Shown here: one piece after another, positions 57,732 through 64,000 of the stretch
Numbering within the stretch: position 1 is the stretch's first letter
Layout: each line of letters starts with the position of its first letter
Assembly: GCA_963714035.1 (NCBI GenBank)
Contig: OY970224.1
Span: 1,302,001 to 1,366,000 of the forward strand
Length of the DNA: 64,000 nt
Source of the DNA: DATFVB01 sp963714035
GTDB taxonomy: Bacteria; Acidobacteriota; Thermoanaerobaculia; UBA5066; DATFVB01
Reading direction: 5' to 3'
Notes under the pieces: model-generated
Seen by the model: the letters and a program-made list of their open reading frames with translations, nothing else
Database searches by the model: none
What the model was told of the DNA's origin: nothing
Position numbers and translations under genes: made by a program

Positions 57732-58969
57732 GCCGACGTCGCGGCGGAGAGCGCCCGGACCCGAGCCGCCCATTCTTCGCCGATCCGGTCCCAGTTCCGC
57801 TCCTGCAGGACCCTCTCCGCCGCTCTTTCCGAAGCGTCGCGCCGCTGCGCCGGGGGGCGCGCTTCCCCGGCGGCGATCGCGGCCTGCGCCTCCTCCGCCG
57901 AATCCGCGAACGCGACGTTGTCCGGCGCCTCCTCCAGGATCTCGCGGGTCCGCGTCGCAATGACCGGCACGCCGAGCGCGAGCGATTCGAAGAGCTTCAG
58001 CGGCGAAGCGCCGTTGCCGACCGGATCGCGGGTGAACGGGCAGAGCGAGAAGGCGCAGCCGGCGAGTCTCTCGAGCGCGCGCGGATGCGGAAGCGGCCCC
58101 GCGAGCTCGACGTTCCCGAGACGGTCCCGCTCGACACGCCGGCGAACCTCTTCGAACCGCCGGCCGCCCCCGATCAGGAGAATGCGGCGCCGCGGTAGAC
58201 GCGCGGCGAGGCCCAGCACGAGGTCGAAGTCGATGAAATACTCGAAGGACCCGAGAAAGCCGATCGGGGGGGTCCTCGCCGCCTCGCCGGCAGCGTTCCT
58301 CGCCGCCTCGCCGGCAGCGTTCCTGGCCGCCTCAACGGCAGCGTACCTCGCCGCCTCGACGGCAGCGTTCGCCGCCGCGGCCGCGCGCGCCGCGGCGATT
58401 TCCTCGCGATCGACGCCGTTGGGAACGAAGATCGCCGCGGGTCCGAGCGACGGCAGGAGCACGCGCGAGGGGGTGGTGACGAGGGCCGCCCCCCGGATCA
58501 TCCGGGCGAGCGCCCGGCGGGCCGCGGCCGCCAGCGCCGCGCCGAAGATCCCTCCCTCGACCCCGAGCATCGCGGGCAGGTCGTCGGCCACGTCGAAAAC
58601 GACCGGCGCGGGATACCGCAGAAGAGCCTCCTGCGTGACGTTGTAGACGAGGAGGACGTCCGGAGGGCCCGTCCTCCCGATCTCCCTCGCGCGGCGGTTC
58701 GCCGCCAGGGAGTACGCGCCCTTCTTGACGATCTTGTCGAAGGGAAAGCGCGTCCTCCAGAACGCCCGGGGAAGGGCGACCTCCTCCGTGCGGAACGACG
58801 GCGGGAGGGGGAGATCCATCTCGCGGTAGTTCGTCTCGTCGCTCTTCCTCGGAGGCGGCTCGAGCACGGTCACGGCGTCGCCGGCCCGCGCCCGCGCGGT
58901 GAGGAGCTGCTGGTAACGGCTCCAGTTGGCGGCGCGCGTGCGCGCCAGATAGGGAAAGAGTATTTTCAC
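57728..58969 (-). CDS. Glycosyltransferase, family 1-like (GT-B), with in-frame tandem repeat
   Basis: The 413-aa protein from GTG 58969 begins VKILFPYLARTRAANWSRY and has a two-Rossmann GT-B layout: FDVADDLPAML and VTTPSRVL in the first half; GFLGSFEYFIDFDLVL, then NVELAGPLPHP and SPLKLFESLALGVPVIAT as the nucleotide-sugar-binding end. Between the two halves (about residues 200-235) lie four copies of an eight-residue Ala-rich unit (NAAGEAAR/YAAVEAAR) encoded by a 24-bp DNA repeat. It overlaps its neighbours by 4 bp on both sides. The sugar is unknown. Confidence 0.88.
   Translation of the reverse strand: MKILFPYLARTRAANWSRYQQLLTARARAGDAVTVLEPPPRKSDETNYREMDLPLPPSFRTEEVALPRAFWRTRFPFDKIVKKGAYSLAANRRAREIGRTGPPDVLLVYNVTQEALLRYPAPVVFDVADDLPAMLGVEGGIFGAALAAAARRALARMIRGAALVTTPSRVLLPSLGPAAIFVPNGVDREEIAAARAAAAANAAVEAARYAAVEAARNAAGEAARNAAGEAARTPPIGFLGSFEYFIDFDLVLGLAARLPRRRILLIGGGRRFEEVRRRVERDRLGNVELAGPLPHPRALERLAGCAFSLCPFTRDPVGNGASPLKLFESLALGVPVIATRTREILEEAPDNVAFADSAEEAQAAIAAGEARPPAQRRDASERAAERVLQERNWDRIGEEWAARVRALSAATSA
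58274..58369. repeat. Four 24-bp tandem repeats inside the GT-B gene
   Basis: Four units at 58274, 58298, 58322 and 58346. The first two are identical; the others differ at a few bases. The unit length is a multiple of three, so expansion or loss would keep the frame and vary the length of the interdomain linker. Confidence 0.9.
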
Positions 58970-59997
58970 GCGCTCCGCCGCGCCGACAGCCAGCGGCCGC
59001 GCGACGAGAGCGACCGCACGATGCCCGCGACCCACACGAGGGGATAGAGAGGCGCCGCGAGCACGGCGGGAAGGTAGAAACCGGGGCGGTCGACGACTGC
59101 GAGGCCGCCGACGAGGAGCGCGAGATCACGCACGAGGAAAATTCCGAGAACCGCCTCGATCGCCGCGACCGGCGAGCGCGACGCGAAGGCAAGGAGCGCG
59201 AGGAAAAGCACGAGTCGCGCGGAGAAGAAGAGCGAGCGGGGCTTCGCGAACAGGCCGAGCACGAGCGTCGCGCCCGAGAGCGAGCCGAGCAGCCGCCGGA
59301 TCTCCCTCCTTCGCACGCGAAGCGCCGCGAGATTCCCGGCGAGCCATCGCGCCCGCTGCCGCACGACGCCCGCCCCGCTCTCGGGCTTCGGATCGAGGAC
59401 CGACGCGGGCAGGGGACGGACGCGGACGCCGCCGGCTCCCAGCAGCAGGGTCAGCTCGAGGTCCTCGACGAAAGTCTCGCAGAGGGCGAGCGCGTTTTCG
59501 AGCAGGCCTCGCTCGACCACCATTCCGGTCCCGCGGAGAGGAACGCCCCACCCGACCGCCGCCCGGATCCGGTCGGTCACCCGCTGGGAGACGATTTCCG
59601 AGTACGCCGCGATCCGGGAGACGAGGGCGCGCCCGGGGGCCGGGTTCACGAAAGCCTGGAAGGCGCGGCCTCCCGCCGCGAACGCCGAATCCGCGGCTTC
59701 GAAAAAACCGGCCGCCGGCTCCGAATCGGCGTCGAAGATCGCGACCGGCTCCCGGGGATCGCCGGGCAGCCGCTCGAGCGCGAACCGGAGCGCTCCCGCT
59801 TTGCCCGGCCCGCTCCCGTCGTCCTCGCGCACGACGACCTCCGCGCCGGCGGCGCGCGCCGCCTCGTCCGTATCGTCGGAACAGCGGTCCGCGATCACGA
59901 CGAGCCGGTCGCGTCCCGGACGCATCGCGGAGGCGAACGCCGGCAGCGCGGCGCGCAGGGGTCCGGCGTCGTCGTGCGAGGGGACGAGGACGAGCAT
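58966..59997 (-). CDS. Glycosyltransferase, family 2-like (GT-A), membrane-anchored
   Basis: The 343-aa protein has the GT2 nucleotide-binding start LVLVPSHDDAG, then VVIADRCSDDTDEAARAAG, the metal-binding DADSEP (about residue 95), the ETFVEDLEL acceptor motif (about residue 171) and RQRARWLAGNL, the Q/RxxRW motif of processive or membrane GT2 enzymes. Hydrophobic segments at the C-terminus (about residues 245-325) anchor it in the membrane. A CATAAT box 6 nt before the ATG marks it as first gene of a three-gene polysaccharide operon. Confidence 0.9.
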   Translation of the reverse strand: MLVLVPSHDDAGPLRAALPAFASAMRPGRDRLVVIADRCSDDTDEAARAAGAEVVVREDDGSGPGKAGALRFALERLPGDPREPVAIFDADSEPAAGFFEAADSAFAAGGRAFQAFVNPAPGRALVSRIAAYSEIVSQRVTDRIRAAVGWGVPLRGTGMVVERGLLENALALCETFVEDLELTLLLGAGGVRVRPLPASVLDPKPESGAGVVRQRARWLAGNLAALRVRRREIRRLLGSLSGATLVLGLFAKPRSLFFSARLVLFLALLAFASRSPVAAIEAVLGIFLVRDLALLVGGLAVVDRPGFYLPAVLAAPLYPLVWVAGIVRSLSSRGRWLSARRSA

Positions 59998-60003
59998 GGA
60001 AGG

Positions 60004-60009
60004 ATTATG
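60004..60009 (-). promoter_or_regulatory. Leaderless-type -10 box of GT2-GT1-flippase operon
   Basis: CATAAT, then CCTTCC (6 nt), then the ATG at 59997. Confidence 0.5.
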
Positions 60010-60069
60010 GCCCGCCGGGCGTCCGACATCGGAACCGAAGCACCGGGCGGTCCCCGCGGCGCTTCGCGC

Positions 60070-60603
60070 TCAGGTCGTGACGAGACGGAACGAGGGCACG
60101 ATCTCCCGCCCGAGGACGCTCCGGAGCACCGTCGCGTGCAGCACTTCGTCGCTCATGATCCGCGCCGCGCCCTCCGAGAGCGCCCGGTCGTTGAACTTCG
60201 GAACGACCGACAGGTAGGCTCGCGCCGCTCCGACCTCGAGCTGGAACGCGAGCGCGAGCACGTCTTTCTCGTCCTTCAGCGGCACGCTCCAGCCGTAGCT
60301 CTGGGCGGGAATAACGGGCCGGCCCCCCTTGCCGCGGATGATCTTCGTCAGCAGGTCCCGGTGGCCCTCGTGGCTCTGCTGGAACTCGAGACCGACTTCC
60401 TTCGCCTTTTCCGAGAGGAGCCCGCTCGTTCCCGCGAGGGTGTAGGCGTAGATCGCCTCGTGCTCGAGGCCGAGGGCGACGTTCAGCATGTCCACGTCTC
60501 CCAGGCCGCTTGCCGGGGCGATGGACGACGCCGCCCGGACGACCACCGGAGCCGCGGCGGCCGAAAGAGTCCAGAGAATGAGCTTTCTCCGATCCGTCGT
60601 CAT
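60070..60603 (-). CDS. Exported ferritin-like domain protein
   Basis: The 177-aa protein has a Tat-like N-terminus (DRRKLILWTLSAAAAPVVVRA) and then a four-helix ferritin-like domain. Its candidate di-iron ligands are in GLEHEAIYAY (helix 1), QQSHEGHRD (helix 2), QLEVGAARAY (helix 3) and MSDEVLHATVLR (helix 4), the pattern of ferritin_2/DUF4439-type proteins. The function of exported members is not established; iron storage and oxidative-stress roles are suggested. It has a TATAGT box (60625-60630) and a GGGAG ribosome-binding site, so it has a normal leader. Confidence 0.88.
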   Translation of the reverse strand: MTTDRRKLILWTLSAAAAPVVVRAASSIAPASGLGDVDMLNVALGLEHEAIYAYTLAGTSGLLSEKAKEVGLEFQQSHEGHRDLLTKIIRGKGGRPVIPAQSYGWSVPLKDEKDVLALAFQLEVGAARAYLSVVPKFNDRALSEGAARIMSDEVLHATVLRSVLGREIVPSFRLVTT

Positions 60604-60670
60604 GGGTTTTCTCCCGTTTTCCTGACTATACGGGAAAAACGCCCGTTCGGATTGGGGCGCCCGGACGGGA

Positions 60671-61051
60671 TCAGAAGCTCAGGAGGGCCGACTCCTCGAG
60701 AGGCGGGGAGGGCGACGACGCGACCTGCTGCCCCGCCGAGATCGTCTCGGTCCAGACGCCGTAGCCGTACCCGGCGGCGGCGGAGAACATCGCGAGGGCG
60801 GCCGCCCATTTCCAGGCGCCCGCGAGCGGCGCCCGGCGGCGAGGAAGCCCGCGCATCACCCGCGCCACGAAATCCCGGGGAACCGAGGGCTCGATCGGGG
60901 CCATGCGGGCGAGCGAAGCGATCTCCCGCTCTCGCCTGTCCATGCGCGCGCGAAGGCGGCAGCGGCTGCACCCGAACAGGTGCTGCTCGTCCTCCGGCGA
61001 CAGGAGCGCGGCGGTGCGGAGAGCGGCGGAAAGACGGCGACAGGGGCTCAT
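60671..61051 (-). CDS. Anti-sigma factor with ZAS-type zinc motif
   Basis: The 126-aa protein has HLFGCSRC (HxxxCxxC) at about residues 24-31 in an N-terminal cytoplasmic helical domain, the zinc-binding anti-sigma signature. One membrane segment (WKWAAALAMFSAAAGYGYGVW, about residues 81-101) and a short periplasmic tail follow. Its start overlaps the stop of the ECF sigma factor by 4 bp, which is the usual arrangement of a sigma factor and its inhibitor. It would hold the sigma factor at the membrane until a periplasmic signal arrives. Confidence 0.85.
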   Translation of the reverse strand: MSPCRRLSAALRTAALLSPEDEQHLFGCSRCRLRARMDRREREIASLARMAPIEPSVPRDFVARVMRGLPRRRAPLAGAWKWAAALAMFSAAAGYGYGVWTETISAGQQVASSPSPPLEESALLSF

Positions 61052-61581
61052 GATTCCTCCCGAAGGATCTTCTTCAGCTTCATTCGCGTGCGATGGAGCC
61101 GGACGCGCGCCGAAACGGGCGAGATGCCGAGCTCGGTCGCAACCTCGGCGACCGGTCGGCCTTCCGCCTTCACGGCGAGCAGGATTTCGCGGTCGAGCGC
61201 GCCGATGCGCGCGAGCGCGTGGGTGAGACGGCTGCGCGTCTCGATCGCCCGCTCCTCTCCCCCCGCGGACCGCTCGAACCCGGTGAGCGGGGTTTCCGGG
61301 CGGCGCCGGCGCAGGATGTCGAGGGCGCATCGGACGGCGATCCGCCGGAGCCAGCCGCCGAAGTTCTGCTCCTCCCGATACGAGGGGAGCGCGCGATAGG
61401 CCTTCCAGAACGCCTCCTGCGCGGCGTCCTCCGCGAGGCCGGAGTCGCGCGTGATTCGCATGGCGGCGCCGATCGCCATCGCGGCGTGCCGGCGGACGAG
61501 CTGCTCGAACGCCCACGCCTCGCCGTCGCGCGCGCGCCGGGCGAGGTCGGAATCGGAGCAGGCCGCCTCGGAGGGCTTCAC
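61048..61581 (-). CDS. ECF-type RNA polymerase sigma factor
   Basis: The 177-aa protein from GTG 61581 has sigma region 2 (AFEQLVRRHAAMAIGAAMRITRD, then AEDAAQEAFWKAYRALPSYR and NFGGWLRRIAVRCALD) and region 4 (LDREILLAVKAEGRPVAEVA, then ELGISPVSARVRLHRTRMKLKKIL). There is no region 3, so it is an ECF sigma factor. It lies between the Spy/CpxP-like gene (4-bp overlap) and the anti-sigma gene (4-bp overlap). Its target promoters probably include this operon; I could not identify a duplicated motif to prove it. Confidence 0.95.
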   Translation of the reverse strand: MKPSEAACSDSDLARRARDGEAWAFEQLVRRHAAMAIGAAMRITRDSGLAEDAAQEAFWKAYRALPSYREEQNFGGWLRRIAVRCALDILRRRRPETPLTGFERSAGGEERAIETRSRLTHALARIGALDREILLAVKAEGRPVAEVATELGISPVSARVRLHRTRMKLKKILREES

Positions 61582-62069
61582 TTCGAAAGGAACTCCCCCA
61601 CGGAGCTCGCCGTCCGATCGCTCGTCCCGTCGCCGCGCGAATGCAGCGCCGCGAGCTTCTCTTTCTGGTCGTCGTTCAGGACGGGCAGGATCTCCGCCTT
61701 GATCCGGGCGCGCAGCACGGCAGCCTCCCCTTCGGCGCTCCCGAGATCGGCCGCCGTCTTGCGGATCGCGGCCTCGTCGACCGGATCCGCGTCGATCGAA
61801 TGCCGGAGCGCGAGCCGAGCCTGGTGCACCGACTGGATGTTCTGCAGGATGGCGTCCTTGTGCGCCTTCAGCACTCCCCGGACCTGATCGCGCTGCGAGT
61901 CGGAAAGGTCGAGCCGGTCGGCGACCCTCGCGAAAATCCTCTCCGCCGAGAAACTCTTTCCGTGGCCGAGCGGACCGGCGGCGATGCGGCCCGCCCACAG
62001 GCCGCCGAAGAGGATCGCCGCGGCGACCACCAGGCCGAGAATCGATTTCCGAACGATCTGGATGCTCAT
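61578..62069 (-). CDS. Spy/CpxP-like periplasmic sensor protein
   Basis: The 163-aa protein starts at ATG 62069 (GGAGGG upstream). It has one N-terminal hydrophobic segment (ILGLVVAAAILFGGLWAGRIA) and a helical periplasmic part with LDLSDSQRDQVRGVLKAH and ILPVLNDDQKEKLAALH. These are the two LTxxQ-like repeats of the Spy/CpxP/CnrX heavy-metal-sensor family. In CnrX/ZraP-type systems such proteins sense metal or envelope stress and pass the signal to a sigma or kinase system. The order sensor-sigma-anti-sigma is like the cnrYXH idea, rearranged. Confidence 0.87.
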   Translation of the reverse strand: MSIQIVRKSILGLVVAAAILFGGLWAGRIAAGPLGHGKSFSAERIFARVADRLDLSDSQRDQVRGVLKAHKDAILQNIQSVHQARLALRHSIDADPVDEAAIRKTAADLGSAEGEAAVLRARIKAEILPVLNDDQKEKLAALHSRGDGTSDRTASSVGEFLSK

Positions 62070-62174
62070 GGAAACCCTCCCGAGAACGCCATTGGTTCCC
62101 GACGAATAGAACGAGCGGCGCCCGGTCAAGGTTACATCCGTCGCGGCCCACCGTAGCCAATGAGAGCCCGAGGA

Positions 62175-64000
62175 TCACGGTGGCGGCGGAGGTGCCGGCG
62201 AGGCCGCGGAAGGGGCCGCAGAGGGCGCGGCCGGTGGGACGGGAGGCGGCGGGGCGGGCGGATACGCGGTCACGTCGATGCCGGGGTAATAGTGCTTCAG
62301 GATGTCCTCGAAGGCCGCCCCCCCGAGCGCCATCCCGTAAGCGCCATTCTGGCAGAGGCCGACTCCGTGCCCCCAGCCCCGGCCGATGAAGACGAATTCG
62401 GCCGAGCCATCCGCGGCGGCGGCCTTTTTCACGGTGAAGAGCAGCTCGGGAAGCTCCAGCGCCTGGCGGATGTCGAAACCGGAGAGCGTGACGGAGCCCT
62501 TTTCGGTCGCGATCGTGGCTTCGACCACGCGCCCGGATCGGCCGCGGCGCCGCACCTCGATCGAACGAACCTCCGTTCCCCCCAGTCGGGATCCGAGGCG
62601 CTGAGCGAGAATCCGGGCGGGAAGGCGGCGGATCCATTCCGTCCACGCGGATTCCTTCTCGAACGTTCCGCCGCCCGGCGACGCGGCCGCCCAGAAGGCG
62701 ATGACTTCCGTCCCGCGCTTCCAGAATCCCACCGGATCTCCCGAGGTGAGCGCGACCTCCGAAGCCGGGAAGTATTTCCCGTCGATGGCGCGCGCGAGGT
62801 CGATCGTGGTCCCCGCGGGAACCTCGACCCGGCCGGCCGGCGTCTTGACGACGAAATTCCCTCCGTCCCGGCGCGCGAGACGGCCGTCGGTTTCGACGAC
62901 GCCGCCGAGGCGCAGGGCGACCGAAAAGAGGAGCCCGTCGAGCTCCGCCTCCGACATCGTCCGCGACGGAGGAGGCAGCCCGGCGCCGTCGCCGATCTTC
63001 AGACGCGAAACCGTCTCCCAGGCGGCGCGGGCGTCGGGCGCGAGAGAGGCCGCGGGATCGGGCGGTCCGGCGGCGTAGTCCCGGTCGATCGTCGTCAGAT
63101 GGACGTCCCGGTCGTCTTCCAGGCCGAACCCGGCGAGCACCGCGGGATAGACGGCTCCCGGCGAAAGCGACGCGGGCGCGCTCCCCCGCGGATTGATTCC
63201 CGCGAGACGGAACGCTTCCTCCCACGCCCCCCCGCGACCGCGCTCCCCGCGAGCCACGGCGAGGCGCTCGAGCACCCAGCCGCGCCATTCGAGCGCCGTC
63301 AGCGCGCGGCCCCGCGAAGCCTTCGGAATTCGCGCTCCGTCGAACGGCGACTTCTCCTGCTCCCCGCACGACACTCCGGCGAGGTACGGCGCCCCCATCC
63401 CGGGAAAGATCAGGCGCGCGTCTTCGGTCGCGCCGCCGCAGGTGGACGTGAACAACGCGTGGATCGGCTTGCCCCGGAAGGTCGCGATCCGCCCGCGCGT
63501 CTGCTCGACGGCGAGGTCGGCGAGGGGATCTTCCGCCTCGATGCCGCCGTACACCTGGCACTTCGGCGTCGCGCAGAGGTCGTATCCCTCCGCGGCGAAG
63601 CCGTTCGCATTGTCGAGGGCATAGGTCCGCGCCGCGACGGCCTGGGCCTTCAGGGCTTCGATCTCGTCGAAGCGCTTCGGTCCCATCTCGGCCGGCACGA
63701 CTCCGCGCAGGTAGTCCTCGAGGTTGACGACGTTGACGACGTTCAACGAGGCGCGGGGGTTGACGAGCACGCGCAGGCGGCCTCGATACGCCTTCCCGCC
63801 GACGAAGACGGTCAGGCCCGGCGCTCCCGGAGCGATTTCGGCGACGCCGGCCGAAAGGGCGCTTTCCCGCCCCGATCCGTCGCGAAGAAGGAGGGCCGCC
63901 GCGCCGGACGATTCCGCGGCCGGCACGGCGTCGATCCCGGCCGCGCGCAGATTCGCGAGCGCGTCCTGCGCCGCGGCCGCATCCGGGAAGGCCCCGACGC
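62175..64000 (-). CDS. SpoIID/LytB-domain protein with N-terminal SPOR-like domain (5' end cut by window)
   Basis: The frame is open at base 64000 and ends at 62175, so about 608 residues are seen and the N-terminus is missing. The first residues (VGAFPDAAAAQDALANLRAAGIDA) fit the SPOR peptidoglycan-binding fold. A SpoIID/LytB domain follows: NLEDYLRGVVPAEMG, EALKAQAVAARTYAL, CATPKCQVYGG, FTSTCGGATEDA, ending with GWGHGVGLCQNGAYGMA and ILKHYYPGIDV. SpoIID in sporulation is a lytic transglycosylase acting on denuded glycans, and SPOR also binds denuded glycans, so a cell-wall remodelling enzyme is likely. A Pro/Ala-rich tail follows. Confidence 0.9.
   Translation of the reverse strand, partial: VGAFPDAAAAQDALANLRAAGIDAVPAAESSGAAALLLRDGSGRESALSAGVAEIAPGAPGLTVFVGGKAYRGRLRVLVNPRASLNVVNVVNLEDYLRGVVPAEMGPKRFDEIEALKAQAVAARTYALDNANGFAAEGYDLCATPKCQVYGGIEAEDPLADLAVEQTRGRIATFRGKPIHALFTSTCGGATEDARLIFPGMGAPYLAGVSCGEQEKSPFDGARIPKASRGRALTALEWRGWVLERLAVARGERGRGGAWEEAFRLAGINPRGSAPASLSPGAVYPAVLAGFGLEDDRDVHLTTIDRDYAAGPPDPAASLAPDARAAWETVSRLKIGDGAGLPPPSRTMSEAELDGLLFSVALRLGGVVETDGRLARRDGGNFVVKTPAGRVEVPAGTTIDLARAIDGKYFPASEVALTSGDPVGFWKRGTEVIAFWAAASPGGGTFEKESAWTEWIRRLPARILAQRLGSRLGGTEVRSIEVRRRGRSGRVVEATIATEKGSVTLSGFDIRQALELPELLFTVKKAAAADGSAEFVFIGRGWGHGVGLCQNGAYGMALGGAAFEDILKHYYPGIDVTAYPPAPPPPVPPAAPSAAPSAASPAPPPPP

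Overview
The window is a dense, high-GC, gene-rich chromosome segment. It probably comes from an uncultured Acidobacteriota-like bacterium or a near relative. That placement is an inference from three things: the mtr-type multiheme cytochrome block, the actinobacterial/acidobacterial-type fused 2-oxoglutarate decarboxylase, and the overall gene style. No rRNA or other strong taxonomic marker is present. There is no phage, insertion sequence or CRISPR array. Two tRNAs (Leu-UAG, Lys-CUU) are present.

Layout. 1-6.0 kb (minus) holds an extracellular electron-conduit operon (decaheme MtrC/OmcA-like, decaheme MtrA/DmsE-like, MtrB/PioB-like porin) followed by an LCMT-type methyltransferase that is cut by the window edge. 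6.3-18 kb holds an M64 metallopeptidase, the fused 2-oxoglutarate decarboxylase, a DUF885 hydrolase, a DedA-rhodanese fusion with an in-frame UGA, a PAP2 phosphatase, an M20 amidohydrolase and a lone response regulator. 18.3-20.6 kb holds the tRNAs, structured repeats, ThiS and an unknown protein. 20.8-36.3 kb holds a complete glutamate-to-heme pathway: hemE-hemN-hemH-hemY-tnaA on the minus strand, ccsA/hemX-hemA-hemC-hemD on the plus strand, and hemB-hemL on the plus strand. A three-gene N-succinylamino-acid racemase cassette is wedged between hemD and hemB. 36.4-48 kb holds membrane proteins, an NTF2-like protein, a GT39-type transferase, uvrA, an Lrp regulator, MarC and a secreted beta-propeller. 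48-60 kb holds a bifunctional PBP and a surface-polysaccharide region (O-antigen ligase, TPR protein, polyprenyl-phosphate sugar transferase, flippase, two glycosyltransferases), interrupted by a CIRCE-controlled groESL operon. 60-64 kb holds a ferritin-like protein, a Spy-like/ECF sigma/anti-sigma cassette and a SPOR-SpoIID protein cut by the edge.

How it fits together. The heme pathway and the CcsA/HemX-like protein would supply the 20-heme electron conduit encoded nearby. Polysaccharide, PBP, SpoIID and PAP2 genes all concern the envelope. Genes within operons are very tightly packed, with many 4-bp ATGA/GTGA overlaps.

Most notable observations: (1) a candidate selenoprotein, a DedA-rhodanese fusion whose UGA replaces a Cys expected in the rhodanese loop and is followed by a bacterial-SECIS-like hairpin; (2) a recurrent leaderless promoter layout, a TANNNT-like box 6-9 nt before the start codon at a dozen or so genes; (3) a family of intergenic structured repeats whose stems differ between copies by compensatory changes; (4) an N-succinylamino-acid racemase/GNAT/M20 operon that would convert D- to L-amino acids, embedded in the heme cluster.
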